Below the pieces are notes generated by a model, which worked only from the letters and a program-made list of their open reading frames with translations, was not told the origin of the DNA and did not search any database. From Enhygromyxa salina (GTDB lineage Bacteria; Myxococcota_A; Polyangia; Nannocystales; Nannocystaceae), in assembly GCF_002994635.1 (NCBI RefSeq), contig NZ_PVNL01000130.1, positions 62,001 to 126,000 of the forward strand: 64,000 nt of DNA, written 5' to 3'. This document shows, piece by piece, positions 45,101-54,593 of this stretch (position 1 is the stretch's first letter; each line of letters starts with the position of its first letter). The position numbers were made by a program, and so were the translations under genes.

Positions 45101-45513
45101 TCCTGCGGATCGACGAGCGCGGCGGCGTGCTCGGGGCCATGGAGCGGCAGTACCAGCGCGGCAAGATCCAGGACGAGAGCCTCAAGTACGAGCGGCTCAA
45201 GCACACGGGCGAGCTGCCGATCGTCGGCGTCAACACGTTCCAGAACCCCGAGCAGAGCGGGGAAGAGGTCGCCAACGCGCTCGCGCTCACGCGGGCCAGC
45301 GCCGACGAGAAGAACGATCAGATCAAGCGGTTGCGCGCGTACCAGGCTCGCCACGCCGATCAGCGCGAGGCCGCGCTGGCCAAGCTCGAGCAGGTCGCGC
45401 TCAGCGGCGGCAACACCTTCGAGTGCTTGATGGACGTCGCCCGGGTGTGCTCGCTCGGTGAGATCTCCCGCAAGCTGTTCGAAGTGGGCGGCGAGTACCG
45501 CCGCAACATGTGA
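42166..45513 (+). CDS. icmF: Fused isobutyryl-CoA mutase (IcmF)
   Basis: About 1115 residues with the IcmF order: B12-binding domain, MeaB-like G-protein chaperone, mutase barrel. The B12 domain has [15 protein letters not shown] with the base-off His ligand. The GTPase has Walker A [9 protein letters not shown] and later AINKYE. The mutase part has [37 protein letters not shown] and [32 protein letters not shown], a form typical of IcmF rather than methylmalonyl-CoA mutase. It interconverts isobutyryl- and n-butyryl-CoA; related members act on pivalyl- or isovaleryl-CoA. ATG 42166 is chosen; GTG/ATG upstream are possible. The stop overlaps the downstream kinase start. Confidence 0.93.
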   Translation: [1115 protein letters not shown]

Positions 45514-47099
45514 ACGCCATGACCGACGCGCCTCCGCATCCCCAACGAGCCCACGTGAGCCAGGACCTGACCGGCACGGTGCTGGCTGGGCGCTACCGGG
45601 TGCTGAGGCCGATCGGCGCTGGTGGCATGGGCACGGTCTACCTGGGTGAGCACACGACGATCGGCAAGAAGTTTGCGATCAAGGTGCTCGACCGCGAGGT
45701 GGCTCAGCGCCCGGACCTGCGCGAGCGGTTCTTGCGAGAGGCCCGGTCGACCTCGCTGATCTCGCACCCGAACGTGATCGAGATCAGCGACTTCGGCGAC
45801 ACGCCCGACGGCTCGGTGTTCTTCGTGATGGAGTACCTCGAGGGCGAGGATCTGCGGGTCCTGCTCAAGCGCGAGAAACGGATCGAGTGGGCGCGGGTCC
45901 GGCATCTGATCGTGCAGGTCTGCCGGGCGCTAGGCTCGGCCCACGCGGCCGGCGTCATCCACCGCGACATGAAGCCCGACAACTGCTTTCGGGTCACGCG
46001 CGGGGGCGACCCCGACTTCATCAAGGTGCTCGACTTCGGGATCGCCAAGGCCCAGAACGACGAGCTGGGCCTCACCAAGACCGGCATGATCTTCGGGACC
46101 GCGCGCTACATGGCGCCCGAGCAGGCGATGGGCAACTCGGGGCATCCGAGCGTCGACATCTACGCCGTCGGCATCATCATGTACGAGCTGCTGTGTGGGC
46201 GCGCGCCGTTTCGGGGCAAGAACTTCGGCGAGGTGCTGACCAAGCACATGTACAACGCGCCCAAGCCCCCGCGCGCGCGGGCGCCCGACGCTGGGATCCC
46301 GCCCGAGGCCGAGGCGATCGTGCTCAAGGCGCTACAAAAGGATCCGGCGCTGCGGTTTCACTCGATGGCGGAGCTGATCGGCGCGATCGAGGCGGTCGGG
46401 ACCGGGGCCGCGGCCGTCGGGGTCGTGGACGAGGGGCTCGCCGCACCCGACCAGAGCGCGGCCATGAGCTATCAGGGGCAGTCGGTCGCGCGGCCGATCG
46501 CGTCGGCGTCGGCCTCGATGACGGCGCCGCCCGTGACCGTCGCAGCGGCGCCGCCGAGCGGGAGCTCGCGCGGGCTGTGGCTGGGTCTCGGCGGGTTGTT
46601 GCTCGCGGGTGGGATCGCGGCGATCGTGCTGCTCGGCGCGCGGACGCCCGTCGCCGAGCCGGGTCCCGATCAGCCAGCCGTGGTCGCTGCGCCTGCCGCC
46701 GTCGCCGAGCCGACCTCGCCCGCGCCGACAGCCGAGGCCGCGACCCCGGAGGTGGCTGGGCGCGCGACGATCCACTTCGAGACCAACGTGCGTGCGCGGA
46801 TCATCGACGCCAAGGACGGCGGGCTGCGAGGCTACAGCGACGCCGAGGCTGGCATCGAGTTTCCGCTGTCCGAGCAGGCCGTCGCGCTGCGGCTCGAGGC
46901 CGAGGGGTATCAGACGCTGGAGATCGAGGTCATCCCCAACCGGGCGGACAAGCACTTCAGCTACGAGCTCGCGCCGGCCAGGCCGGGCAAGCGCTCGTCG
47001 AAGCGCTCGTCCGCGTCGTCGCGCCCGGAGAGCAGCAACGCAGCTCCGGTGTTCGAGGACGAGGACGCCAGCGATCTCAAGAACCCGTTCAAGCACTGA
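45510..47099 (+). CDS. Ser/Thr protein kinase coupled to icmF
   Basis: About 529 residues. The kinase domain (about 25-290) has GAGGMGTVYLG, Lys in FAIKVLD, HRDMKPDN, DFGIAKA and APEQ, so it should be active. A hydrophobic helix follows (LWLGLGGLLLAGGIAAIVLL, about 350), then an extracytoplasmic tail with a PEGA-like beta-domain (VRARIIDAKDGG, VALRLEAEGYQTLEIEV) and a basic/Ser-rich end. The GTG at 45510 overlaps the icmF stop by 4 bases; ATG 45519 is the other choice. Coupling of a signalling kinase to a metabolic mutase is unusual and suggests functional linkage. Confidence 0.9.
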   Translation: MNAMTDAPPHPQRAHVSQDLTGTVLAGRYRVLRPIGAGGMGTVYLGEHTTIGKKFAIKVLDREVAQRPDLRERFLREARSTSLISHPNVIEISDFGDTPDGSVFFVMEYLEGEDLRVLLKREKRIEWARVRHLIVQVCRALGSAHAAGVIHRDMKPDNCFRVTRGGDPDFIKVLDFGIAKAQNDELGLTKTGMIFGTARYMAPEQAMGNSGHPSVDIYAVGIIMYELLCGRAPFRGKNFGEVLTKHMYNAPKPPRARAPDAGIPPEAEAIVLKALQKDPALRFHSMAELIGAIEAVGTGAAAVGVVDEGLAAPDQSAAMSYQGQSVARPIASASASMTAPPVTVAAAPPSGSSRGLWLGLGGLLLAGGIAAIVLLGARTPVAEPGPDQPAVVAAPAAVAEPTSPAPTAEAATPEVAGRATIHFETNVRARIIDAKDGGLRGYSDAEAGIEFPLSEQAVALRLEAEGYQTLEIEVIPNRADKHFSYELAPARPGKRSSKRSSASSRPESSNAAPVFEDEDASDLKNPFKH

Positions 47100-47150
47100 T
47101 CGAGCGGGCCACAGGACCCGAGCAGCGACCGTGGCACTTCGTCGAAAGAC

Positions 47151-48805
<1,655 letters not shown>

Positions 48806-48809
<4 letters not shown>

Positions 48810-49978
48810 TCATAGAAGTCGGCGCCCGGGGTGAGATCCACATGGAAATGGTTGTCGTGCGCGGCGTTGTACTCAGGCGTCAGGATGATGTTGAAGATCC
48901 CCTGCTCGTGGCGCTGGTCGGTCAGATCCTTCAGCCACTGGCCCGCGAAGGTGACGGGCTCGGCGACGCCGTCCTCCCAGTCATCCAACACGGACAGGTA
49001 TTGCCCGCCCTCGAGCGTGAAGCCGCCCAGATCGATCGCGTGGGCGAAGCTGTGCTCCGACAGCGTGTTGGTGTTGGCGATCACCCGGCAGTTGTAGGTG
49101 CCGATGTGGGCGACCTCGATCGCGTCCTTGCTCTGCAGCAGCTCGCTGAGCATGTCGAGCGCCAGCGCCATCTCGCACGAGACCAGCAGCGGACTGGGCT
49201 TCTCGCTGCTGACATAGCGGTAGTCGATCCCGTTGATCGGCGAGTACAGGCGCACCGGCTCATCGATCACGCAGTCCAGCTCGGGGTTGGTGTCGGGGTG
49301 ATCCAGCGGGATGTGAGCGGGGACCCACAGCAAGCCCGCGTCGTCGAGGGCTTGTTGACACTCGCTCAGCGGCGGCGCGAATTCCTTGGGCAGACACACG
49401 GCGGCCCAGACCCCGGGATCGGCGTGGCGCTCGACGAGCGTGCAGCCGTACCCAGGCCGACAGCCGCCACCAGGGAGCAAGCTGGGATCGCACTTTTGCA
49501 GGCACGCCCCCGAGTCGGGCGCGAACGGATCCACGAGGGCCTGATCGGCGCAGAAGCTCTCGGGCGCGCCGTCGATGTCCGGGCAAAATTGTTCGCAGGG
49601 CTGCGAGCAGGTCCCGCACGGCCAGCCCTCGTCCTCGCGCAGGCACGCGCTGCCCTCGTAGGCACAGTCGAGGTCGCTCACGCACGGTCCGCCGATCCAT
49701 GGATCCCAGCTCGACGGAGTGGGATCACAGGCGCTGGGATCGCCGTCGCCATCGCCGGAGTCACCATCGCCGGAGTCGCCGTCGCCGTCGCCGTCGTCTC
49801 CGTCGCCGTCGTCTCCGTCGCCGACTGAGTCGCTCGAGTCGCCGGCCTCGCTGGTGGGCCCGCTGTCGGAGCTGGTGCCATCGTCCCCGAGCGGCCGGAT
49901 CTCGATCTCGAGACAGGCGCACAGCCCCGTCGCTCCCAGCAACGCGACGATCGATGGTGAACGAGTCCAACCCGGCAT
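48806..49978 (-). CDS. Extensin-like / D-Ala-D-Ala carboxypeptidase-like lipoprotein
   Basis: About 390 residues. The signal ends in a lipobox near GLCAC, and a Gly-Asp linker follows (about 55-80). A Cys-rich middle (CVSDLDCAYEGSACLRE, CGTCSQPCEQFCP) precedes a C-terminal domain of the extensin-like / LAS metallopeptidase type, with GTYNCR, SEHSFAHAIDLGGF (SxHxxAxAxD zinc motif) and HDNHFHVDL (second zinc motif). Likely zinc-dependent and acting on peptidoglycan or another surface polymer. The ATG at 49978 is chosen for its signal peptide. It overlaps the start of the metallopeptidase gene. Confidence 0.82.
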
Positions 49979-50104
49979 CTCCGGATCATAGACGTCTGCG
50001 GCGCCGCCCACACAGCTGCGCGAATTCGAGCAGCGGGACGACAAAATCGTCGTGGCCATGATCGCTTCGCCACGGTCGGGGTACATGTTCACCGGAGTTC
50101 CAGC

Positions 50105-51982
50105 ATGAAGCGCATCTTCGCACCCTTCGCGGCCTCGATTACCCCTCTAGCCATGCTCGCCGCGGTGCCCTTCGTGCTGCTCGGGGCACCCACGGCGGAG
50201 GCCTGCGGTGGCACCTTCTGTGACAACGGCCCGATGTCGATGCCCGTCGACCAGACCGGCGAGAACATCCTGTTCATCATCGATGAGACCAGCGTCGAGG
50301 CCCACATCCAGATCCAGTACGACCCCGAGGCCGACGCCGACAAGTTCGCGTGGGTGATCCCGATGCAGGTCGTGCCCGAGTTCTCTGTCGGGTCCGAGGC
50401 GCTGTTTCAGAACATGCTGGCGGGCACGGTCCCGATCTACGGCTTCAACACCTTCAGCGAGCCGTGCGGGGACTCGGGCGAGGACGGCGACCCGGGCGGC
50501 ACGGGCGACGGTGACGGCGACAACGGCGACGGCGACGGCGACGGTGACGGCGATCCCATGGTGGTCTTCCAGGAGGTCGTCGGCGCCTACGAGATCGCGG
50601 TGCTGCAAGGCGGCGACGTGGCCGGGGTCATGACCTGGCTGGGCGACAACGACTACCAGCAAGATCCAGCGGCCGAGCCGATCCTCGACGAGTACCTGCA
50701 GGCCGGCTACCTGTTCGTCGCGCTCAAGCTGGCGATGAACACCGAGGTGTCGGAGATCCACCCGATCGTGCTGAAGTACGACGGCGACGAGCCCTGCGTG
50801 CCGCTCAAGCTGACCCGGATCGCCGCGGCCGAGGACATGAACGTGCGGGTGTTCTTCCTGTCCGACGCCCGGGCGATCCCGTCCAACTACCGCCACGTGC
50901 TGGTCAACCCGCTCAAGATCAACTGGCTGTCGCTGGGGGCGAACTACAAAGAGGTCGTGTCGCTCGCGGTCGACGCGTTCGCGGCCGAGGGCAACGCGTT
51001 CGTGACCGAGTACGCGGGCGGCAGCGGCGTGGTCTCGAAGAGCGGGCTGGTCGAATTCAACTGGAACGCGGCCCCGTTCGCGGGCATGCAGAACACCCCG
51101 GAGGCCGTCGGCGACGAGCTGGAGCTGCAGGGGCTGATGAGCTGCTTCAACGACGGGAACGCGATCGAGTGCTCCATGCACCCGCTGGTCGAGGGGCTCA
51201 TGGCCCAGTATCTGCCCGTGCCCGACGGCGTCGAGCCAGGTGACTTCTACAGCTGCATGCTCTGCTACGCCGGCCTGATCGACGACATGGCGTGGGACGC
51301 CGCGGCGTTCTCGGCTGCGCTCGATCAGCGGGTGATCCAGCCTGGCATCCACGCCGGTGAGCTGCTCGACACCTGGCCGTACCTGACCCGCATGTACACG
51401 ACGATCTCGCCCAACGAGATGACCGTCGACCCGATCTTCCACACCAACACCGAGCTGGCTGACGTCGACAACACCCGCATCGCCACGCGCGAGCTGCTGT
51501 GTGAGGGCGGGGCCGTGTTCACGCTGCCCGACGGGCGCGAGATCTACATGCCGAGCCCGAACGTGTGGCCGGATGTCGGCGGCGACGAGATGCCGTGGGA
51601 AGAGGACGTCGAGCTCGGCGTGATGGTCGGACCCAACCAGAACCTGAGCGATCGGACCGATCTCATCAACGAGCTGCTCGCGGACTGGAACCAGAGCAAC
51701 GGGTGGCCGCCCGGCGGCGATGGTGACGGAGACGGTGATGGTGACGGAGACGGTGGCGGTGACGGTGACTCCACCGACGGCGACGGCGACGGCGACGGCG
51801 GTGGCGGGACGGGCAACGATGACGGGACCTCCGGCCCGGGGATCAACGGGGAAGGGTCGTCCTGCGCGTGCTCGACCGGCACCAACTCGGAGCGCGACCT
51901 CGGCGGCCTCGGGCTGCTGGGTCTGCTCGGATCGATCGGCCTGTCGGTCGGTCGGGGCGTCCGCCGGCGTCGCCGCGACTGA
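50105..51982 (+). CDS. DUF2330 domain protein with MYXO-CTERM sorting signal
   Basis: A 625-residue secreted protein. The signal peptide (about 1-33) ends before CGGTFCDNGPMSMPVDQTGENILF, the conserved start of DUF2330. The body keeps DUF2330 motifs (FAWVIPMQ, GYLFVALKL, DARAIPSNYRHVLVNP) but has a Gly-Asp insert at about 125-150 and another near 540-575. The C-terminus has CACSTGTNS, a membrane helix (GLGLLGLLGSIGLSVG) and RRRRRD, a clear MYXO-CTERM signal. The ATG at 50105 has GGAG seven bases upstream. Function of DUF2330 is unknown. Confidence 0.9.
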   Translation: MKRIFAPFAASITPLAMLAAVPFVLLGAPTAEACGGTFCDNGPMSMPVDQTGENILFIIDETSVEAHIQIQYDPEADADKFAWVIPMQVVPEFSVGSEALFQNMLAGTVPIYGFNTFSEPCGDSGEDGDPGGTGDGDGDNGDGDGDGDGDPMVVFQEVVGAYEIAVLQGGDVAGVMTWLGDNDYQQDPAAEPILDEYLQAGYLFVALKLAMNTEVSEIHPIVLKYDGDEPCVPLKLTRIAAAEDMNVRVFFLSDARAIPSNYRHVLVNPLKINWLSLGANYKEVVSLAVDAFAAEGNAFVTEYAGGSGVVSKSGLVEFNWNAAPFAGMQNTPEAVGDELELQGLMSCFNDGNAIECSMHPLVEGLMAQYLPVPDGVEPGDFYSCMLCYAGLIDDMAWDAAAFSAALDQRVIQPGIHAGELLDTWPYLTRMYTTISPNEMTVDPIFHTNTELADVDNTRIATRELLCEGGAVFTLPDGREIYMPSPNVWPDVGGDEMPWEEDVELGVMVGPNQNLSDRTDLINELLADWNQSNGWPPGGDGDGDGDGDGDGGGDGDSTDGDGDGDGGGGTGNDDGTSGPGINGEGSSCACSTGTNSERDLGGLGLLGLLGSIGLSVGRGVRRRRRD

Positions 51983-52562
51983 GCGTCCACTCGCGGGCGT
52001 CCGTGAGGGCGCCGCGATAGACCTCGTCGACGGCCAGCTGCACGCCAATTCCGGGCAGCTCGAGCACGGCCCCTCGGCCGTGCTCGGAGCGCGACCAGCT
52101 GCCGTCTTCGCCACGCCGCCACGCCTCGATCGAGGCGCGATCGTGCGAGACCAGCAGGGCGGCCCGCAGTGACGGGATCTGGCGATAGTGCTCGACCTTG
52201 GCCCCGCGGTCGTAGTCCTGGGTGCTGTCGCTCAGGACCTCCACGATGATCGTGGGGTTCGTGATCGTAGTCTGGCTGGCGGGCTCGCGCTCAATCGGGC
52301 CGCACACGATCGTGACATCGGGGTAGGCGGCGAGCCCGGTGGCGAGGACGCGGATCCGGAGGTCCGAGCTGCAGATGTGACAACCGTGGTCGCGAACGGC
52401 GGCCAGCGCGATGCCGATGTTCATGGCGAGCGCGGCGTGCTCGGGGGTCCCGCCGGCCATCGCGAAGATCTCGCCGTTCAAGTACTCCAGCTTGACGTTG
52501 CTGGTCTCGTCGAGCTCGAGATAGGCCGCGTAGCTGTAGCGGCGGCGCGCGGAGCCAGTCAC
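51843..52562 (-). CDS. Uma2 family endonuclease-like protein
   Basis: A 239-residue protein starting with the Uma2/DUF820 pattern YAAYLELDETSNVKLEYLNGEIFAMAGGTPEH. The PD-(D/E)XK core is seen in AAYPDVTIVCG (Asp) and PTIIVEVLSDSTQDYDRGAK (ExV and Lys). Uma2 proteins are nuclease-fold proteins of unknown role. The last about 45 residues overlap the 3' end of the DUF2330 gene on the other strand, are Arg-rich and probably reflect a lost stop codon. HD and lipoprotein genes lie upstream in the same direction. Confidence 0.8.
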   Translation of the reverse strand: MTGSARRRYSYAAYLELDETSNVKLEYLNGEIFAMAGGTPEHAALAMNIGIALAAVRDHGCHICSSDLRIRVLATGLAAYPDVTIVCGPIEREPASQTTITNPTIIVEVLSDSTQDYDRGAKVEHYRQIPSLRAALLVSHDRASIEAWRRGEDGSWSRSEHGRGAVLELPGIGVQLAVDEVYRGALTDAREWTLSRGDAGGRPDRPTGRSIRADPAARGRRGRAPSWCRSSTRRTTLPR

Positions 52563-52604
52563 GAACGCGATGATAGCTCAGTCGCTCGGGACGCTGGCGG
52601 CGCT

Positions 52605-53240
52605 TCACGTGGTCGTGAGCGCAGCCAGCTCGCGCTGGAGGTTCTCGCGGGCCTGGCGTTCGTAGCGATCACGAAAGAACACGGTCTGAAACAGCGACGC
52701 CCGGGCCAGCTGGGCGGCCACGAACGCGCGCCGCCCCGCGCGGAACATCGCGGCTGGGATCTTGGCGAACTCCCGCTGCACCCCCTGCGCGTAGGCGTCG
52801 TACACGGCGGGTGGCGCCCCGATGATCGCCATGTCGGCGTCGAGGAAGTGGGCGAGGTCGGGATCGCCGCTGGTGTCGGCGCGGTCGTGGGCCGCGGTCG
52901 CGTCGATCATGGCCTGGACCCGGCTGATCTCGACCGGCCAGCCCGCGAGCAGCTCGCCCGCCAGCGCGGCGCTGCGGGCTTCATTGTCGCTGCGGCCCGG
53001 CTCGTAGATGGCGTCATGCAACAAGATCGCGAGCTTGACCTCGGCGGGGTGGACCCAGCCAGGCCCGCGGTCCACGTCCGCGTACAGCCGCGCGAGCGCG
53101 TCGAGGTGGCTCAGGCCGTGGTAGGCCCGGTGTGGCTCGGCGTAGCGGGCCGCGACCTCGCGCAGCAGCGCAGGTTCACGCGGATCGCCGCCGCGCAGCG
53201 TCGCCCAGCGGGTCGCAGGATCGGGCGAAGTGCTCATCAT
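52605..53240 (-). CDS. HD-domain-like metal-dependent phosphohydrolase
   Basis: A 211-residue protein. The HD-superfamily motifs are H in RAYHGLSHLDAL, the HD pair in AILLHDAIYEPG, AHDRAD and a late Asp in HFLDADMAIIG. Proteins of this shape are annotated as predicted metal-dependent HD phosphohydrolases acting on nucleotides or signalling molecules; the substrate is unknown. The ATGATGA at 53240-53234 couples its start to the stop of the upstream lipoprotein gene. The Uma2 gene follows after 42 bases. Confidence 0.85.
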   Translation of the reverse strand: MMSTSPDPATRWATLRGGDPREPALLREVAARYAEPHRAYHGLSHLDALARLYADVDRGPGWVHPAEVKLAILLHDAIYEPGRSDNEARSAALAGELLAGWPVEISRVQAMIDATAAHDRADTSGDPDLAHFLDADMAIIGAPPAVYDAYAQGVQREFAKIPAAMFRAGRRAFVAAQLARASLFQTVFFRDRYERQARENLQRELAALTTT

Positions 53241-54562
53241 CGCCCCCGCTTGGCCGGGGCCGGCGACAGCTGCAGGCCGAGCACCAGCTCGTCGCCGTCG
53301 ATCTCGGCCGCGGCGATCTGGGCGTTCATCGTGGTCCCGCCGATCTCGACCTCGGTGCTGGCGGCGGTGCGCTCGATCAGCGAGACCCCGCGGCGGGCGG
53401 CCTTGGAGAAGAACAGGCCCGCGCGGACCTTGGCGCTGCCGACCACGCTGTGCACCTTGGCCTGCTCGGTCCCGAGCTCGAGCTCGCGGCGGACCACCCT
53501 CAGGTGTGGCTCGCCGCGCAGGACCACGTGGGCGCAGTCGCTGCTCAGCTTCCACAGGTGGACCTCGAGCGGATCCGAGGCGCCCTCGGCCCAGCCGACG
53601 CCCGCGTACAGCTCACCAGTTGGGCTGGGCTCGCCCTCGAGCGTCCAGCGCTCGGGGATCCGGCCCTCGCGGATCGCATGATTGGCCAGGGCCGCGACCG
53701 TGTCGCCAGAGATTCGCGCCTGGATCAGGTTGGGGTGCAGGTTGGCCCGCCGCGCGTGGCCGGGCGCGAGGCCATGCTCGACTCGCAGGGTCGTGCGCAG
53801 ATCGATGTCGAGGTAGCGCTCGGCGGCGGTCAGCGTGATCGCGCCGACCGGCAGCTCATCGGGGAGATCGAACTCGAACCGGGCGAGCTCGCCCAAGTCA
53901 TCGAGCAGGTCGCGCTCGAGCAGGCGCGAGGCCTGGCCCATGAGCTGGTCGGCGAGCTCCCCCGCGAGCGCGCCCACGGTCCCGCGATCGACCACCATCT
54001 TGGCGGCGCCGGGGATCTGCGACCAGATCCAGTCGCCGAGCTGCTTGCGAGACTGGGCCGAGATGCTGGGCTTTAGCTCGATCACGTCGCGGCCCGACAG
54101 CGCGACGCTCAGCATGCCCCTGGCGGGGCTCAGCTGCGGTCGGACCCGCGCGTCGACGTCGACCGTCATGACCGCGCGCTTGCCCTGCTCGAGCCCGATC
54201 GTCACCCGAAACCCGAGCTCGCCAGCGGGGGCCGGGCGCGCGCGCACTGACTGCACGGCGACCCCGAGGTTGCCCAGCGAGACCCCGGCGACGGCGGGCA
54301 CGGGCACGTTGAGCGTGGGCAGGCGGCCCAGCTGCTTGGCGATCATCGCGTCGATCAGCTCATAGGGGATCGAGACGCTCGCGTGCGGCTGGCCGTCGCT
54401 CACACCTGGGGTCGGCCGCGCGTTGCCAGTGACCGGCAGGGTGGCCTTGCGAAACGCGGTGTGGCTGTCCTGCACGCGCGTGCACGGGGCCGCGCAACCG
54501 AGCGTGACGCTGACGAGGCTGGCGGCGAGCAGCTGCGCGAGCGCGGGGACGGGCCGAGGCAT
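53237..54562 (-). CDS. Beta-rich lipoprotein of unknown function
   Basis: A 441-residue predicted lipoprotein (signal ending SVTLGCAAPC). Most of the sequence looks like amphipathic strands with few Cys (VSIPYELIDAMIAKQLG, VRARPAPAGELGFRVTIG, ITLTAAERYLDIDLRTTLRVEHG), perhaps a two-halved lipid-binding fold like BPI or DUF4403, but no motif is decisive. It is the first of three minus-strand genes and translationally coupled to the HD gene. It is divergent from the symporter gene across 31 bases. Confidence 0.65.
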   Translation of the reverse strand: MPRPVPALAQLLAASLVSVTLGCAAPCTRVQDSHTAFRKATLPVTGNARPTPGVSDGQPHASVSIPYELIDAMIAKQLGRLPTLNVPVPAVAGVSLGNLGVAVQSVRARPAPAGELGFRVTIGLEQGKRAVMTVDVDARVRPQLSPARGMLSVALSGRDVIELKPSISAQSRKQLGDWIWSQIPGAAKMVVDRGTVGALAGELADQLMGQASRLLERDLLDDLGELARFEFDLPDELPVGAITLTAAERYLDIDLRTTLRVEHGLAPGHARRANLHPNLIQARISGDTVAALANHAIREGRIPERWTLEGEPSPTGELYAGVGWAEGASDPLEVHLWKLSSDCAHVVLRGEPHLRVVRRELELGTEQAKVHSVVGSAKVRAGLFFSKAARRGVSLIERTAASTEVEIGGTTMNAQIAAAEIDGDELVLGLQLSPAPAKRGR

Positions 54563-54593
54563 CGCCGCATGGTAGCCGAGTTACACTCCGCCC

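Noticed and set aside
42166-45513. Methylmalonyl-CoA mutase large subunit
   Set aside because: The N-terminal B12 domain and internal G-protein domain and the [14 protein letters not shown] motif fit the fused IcmF type, not the MCM layout.
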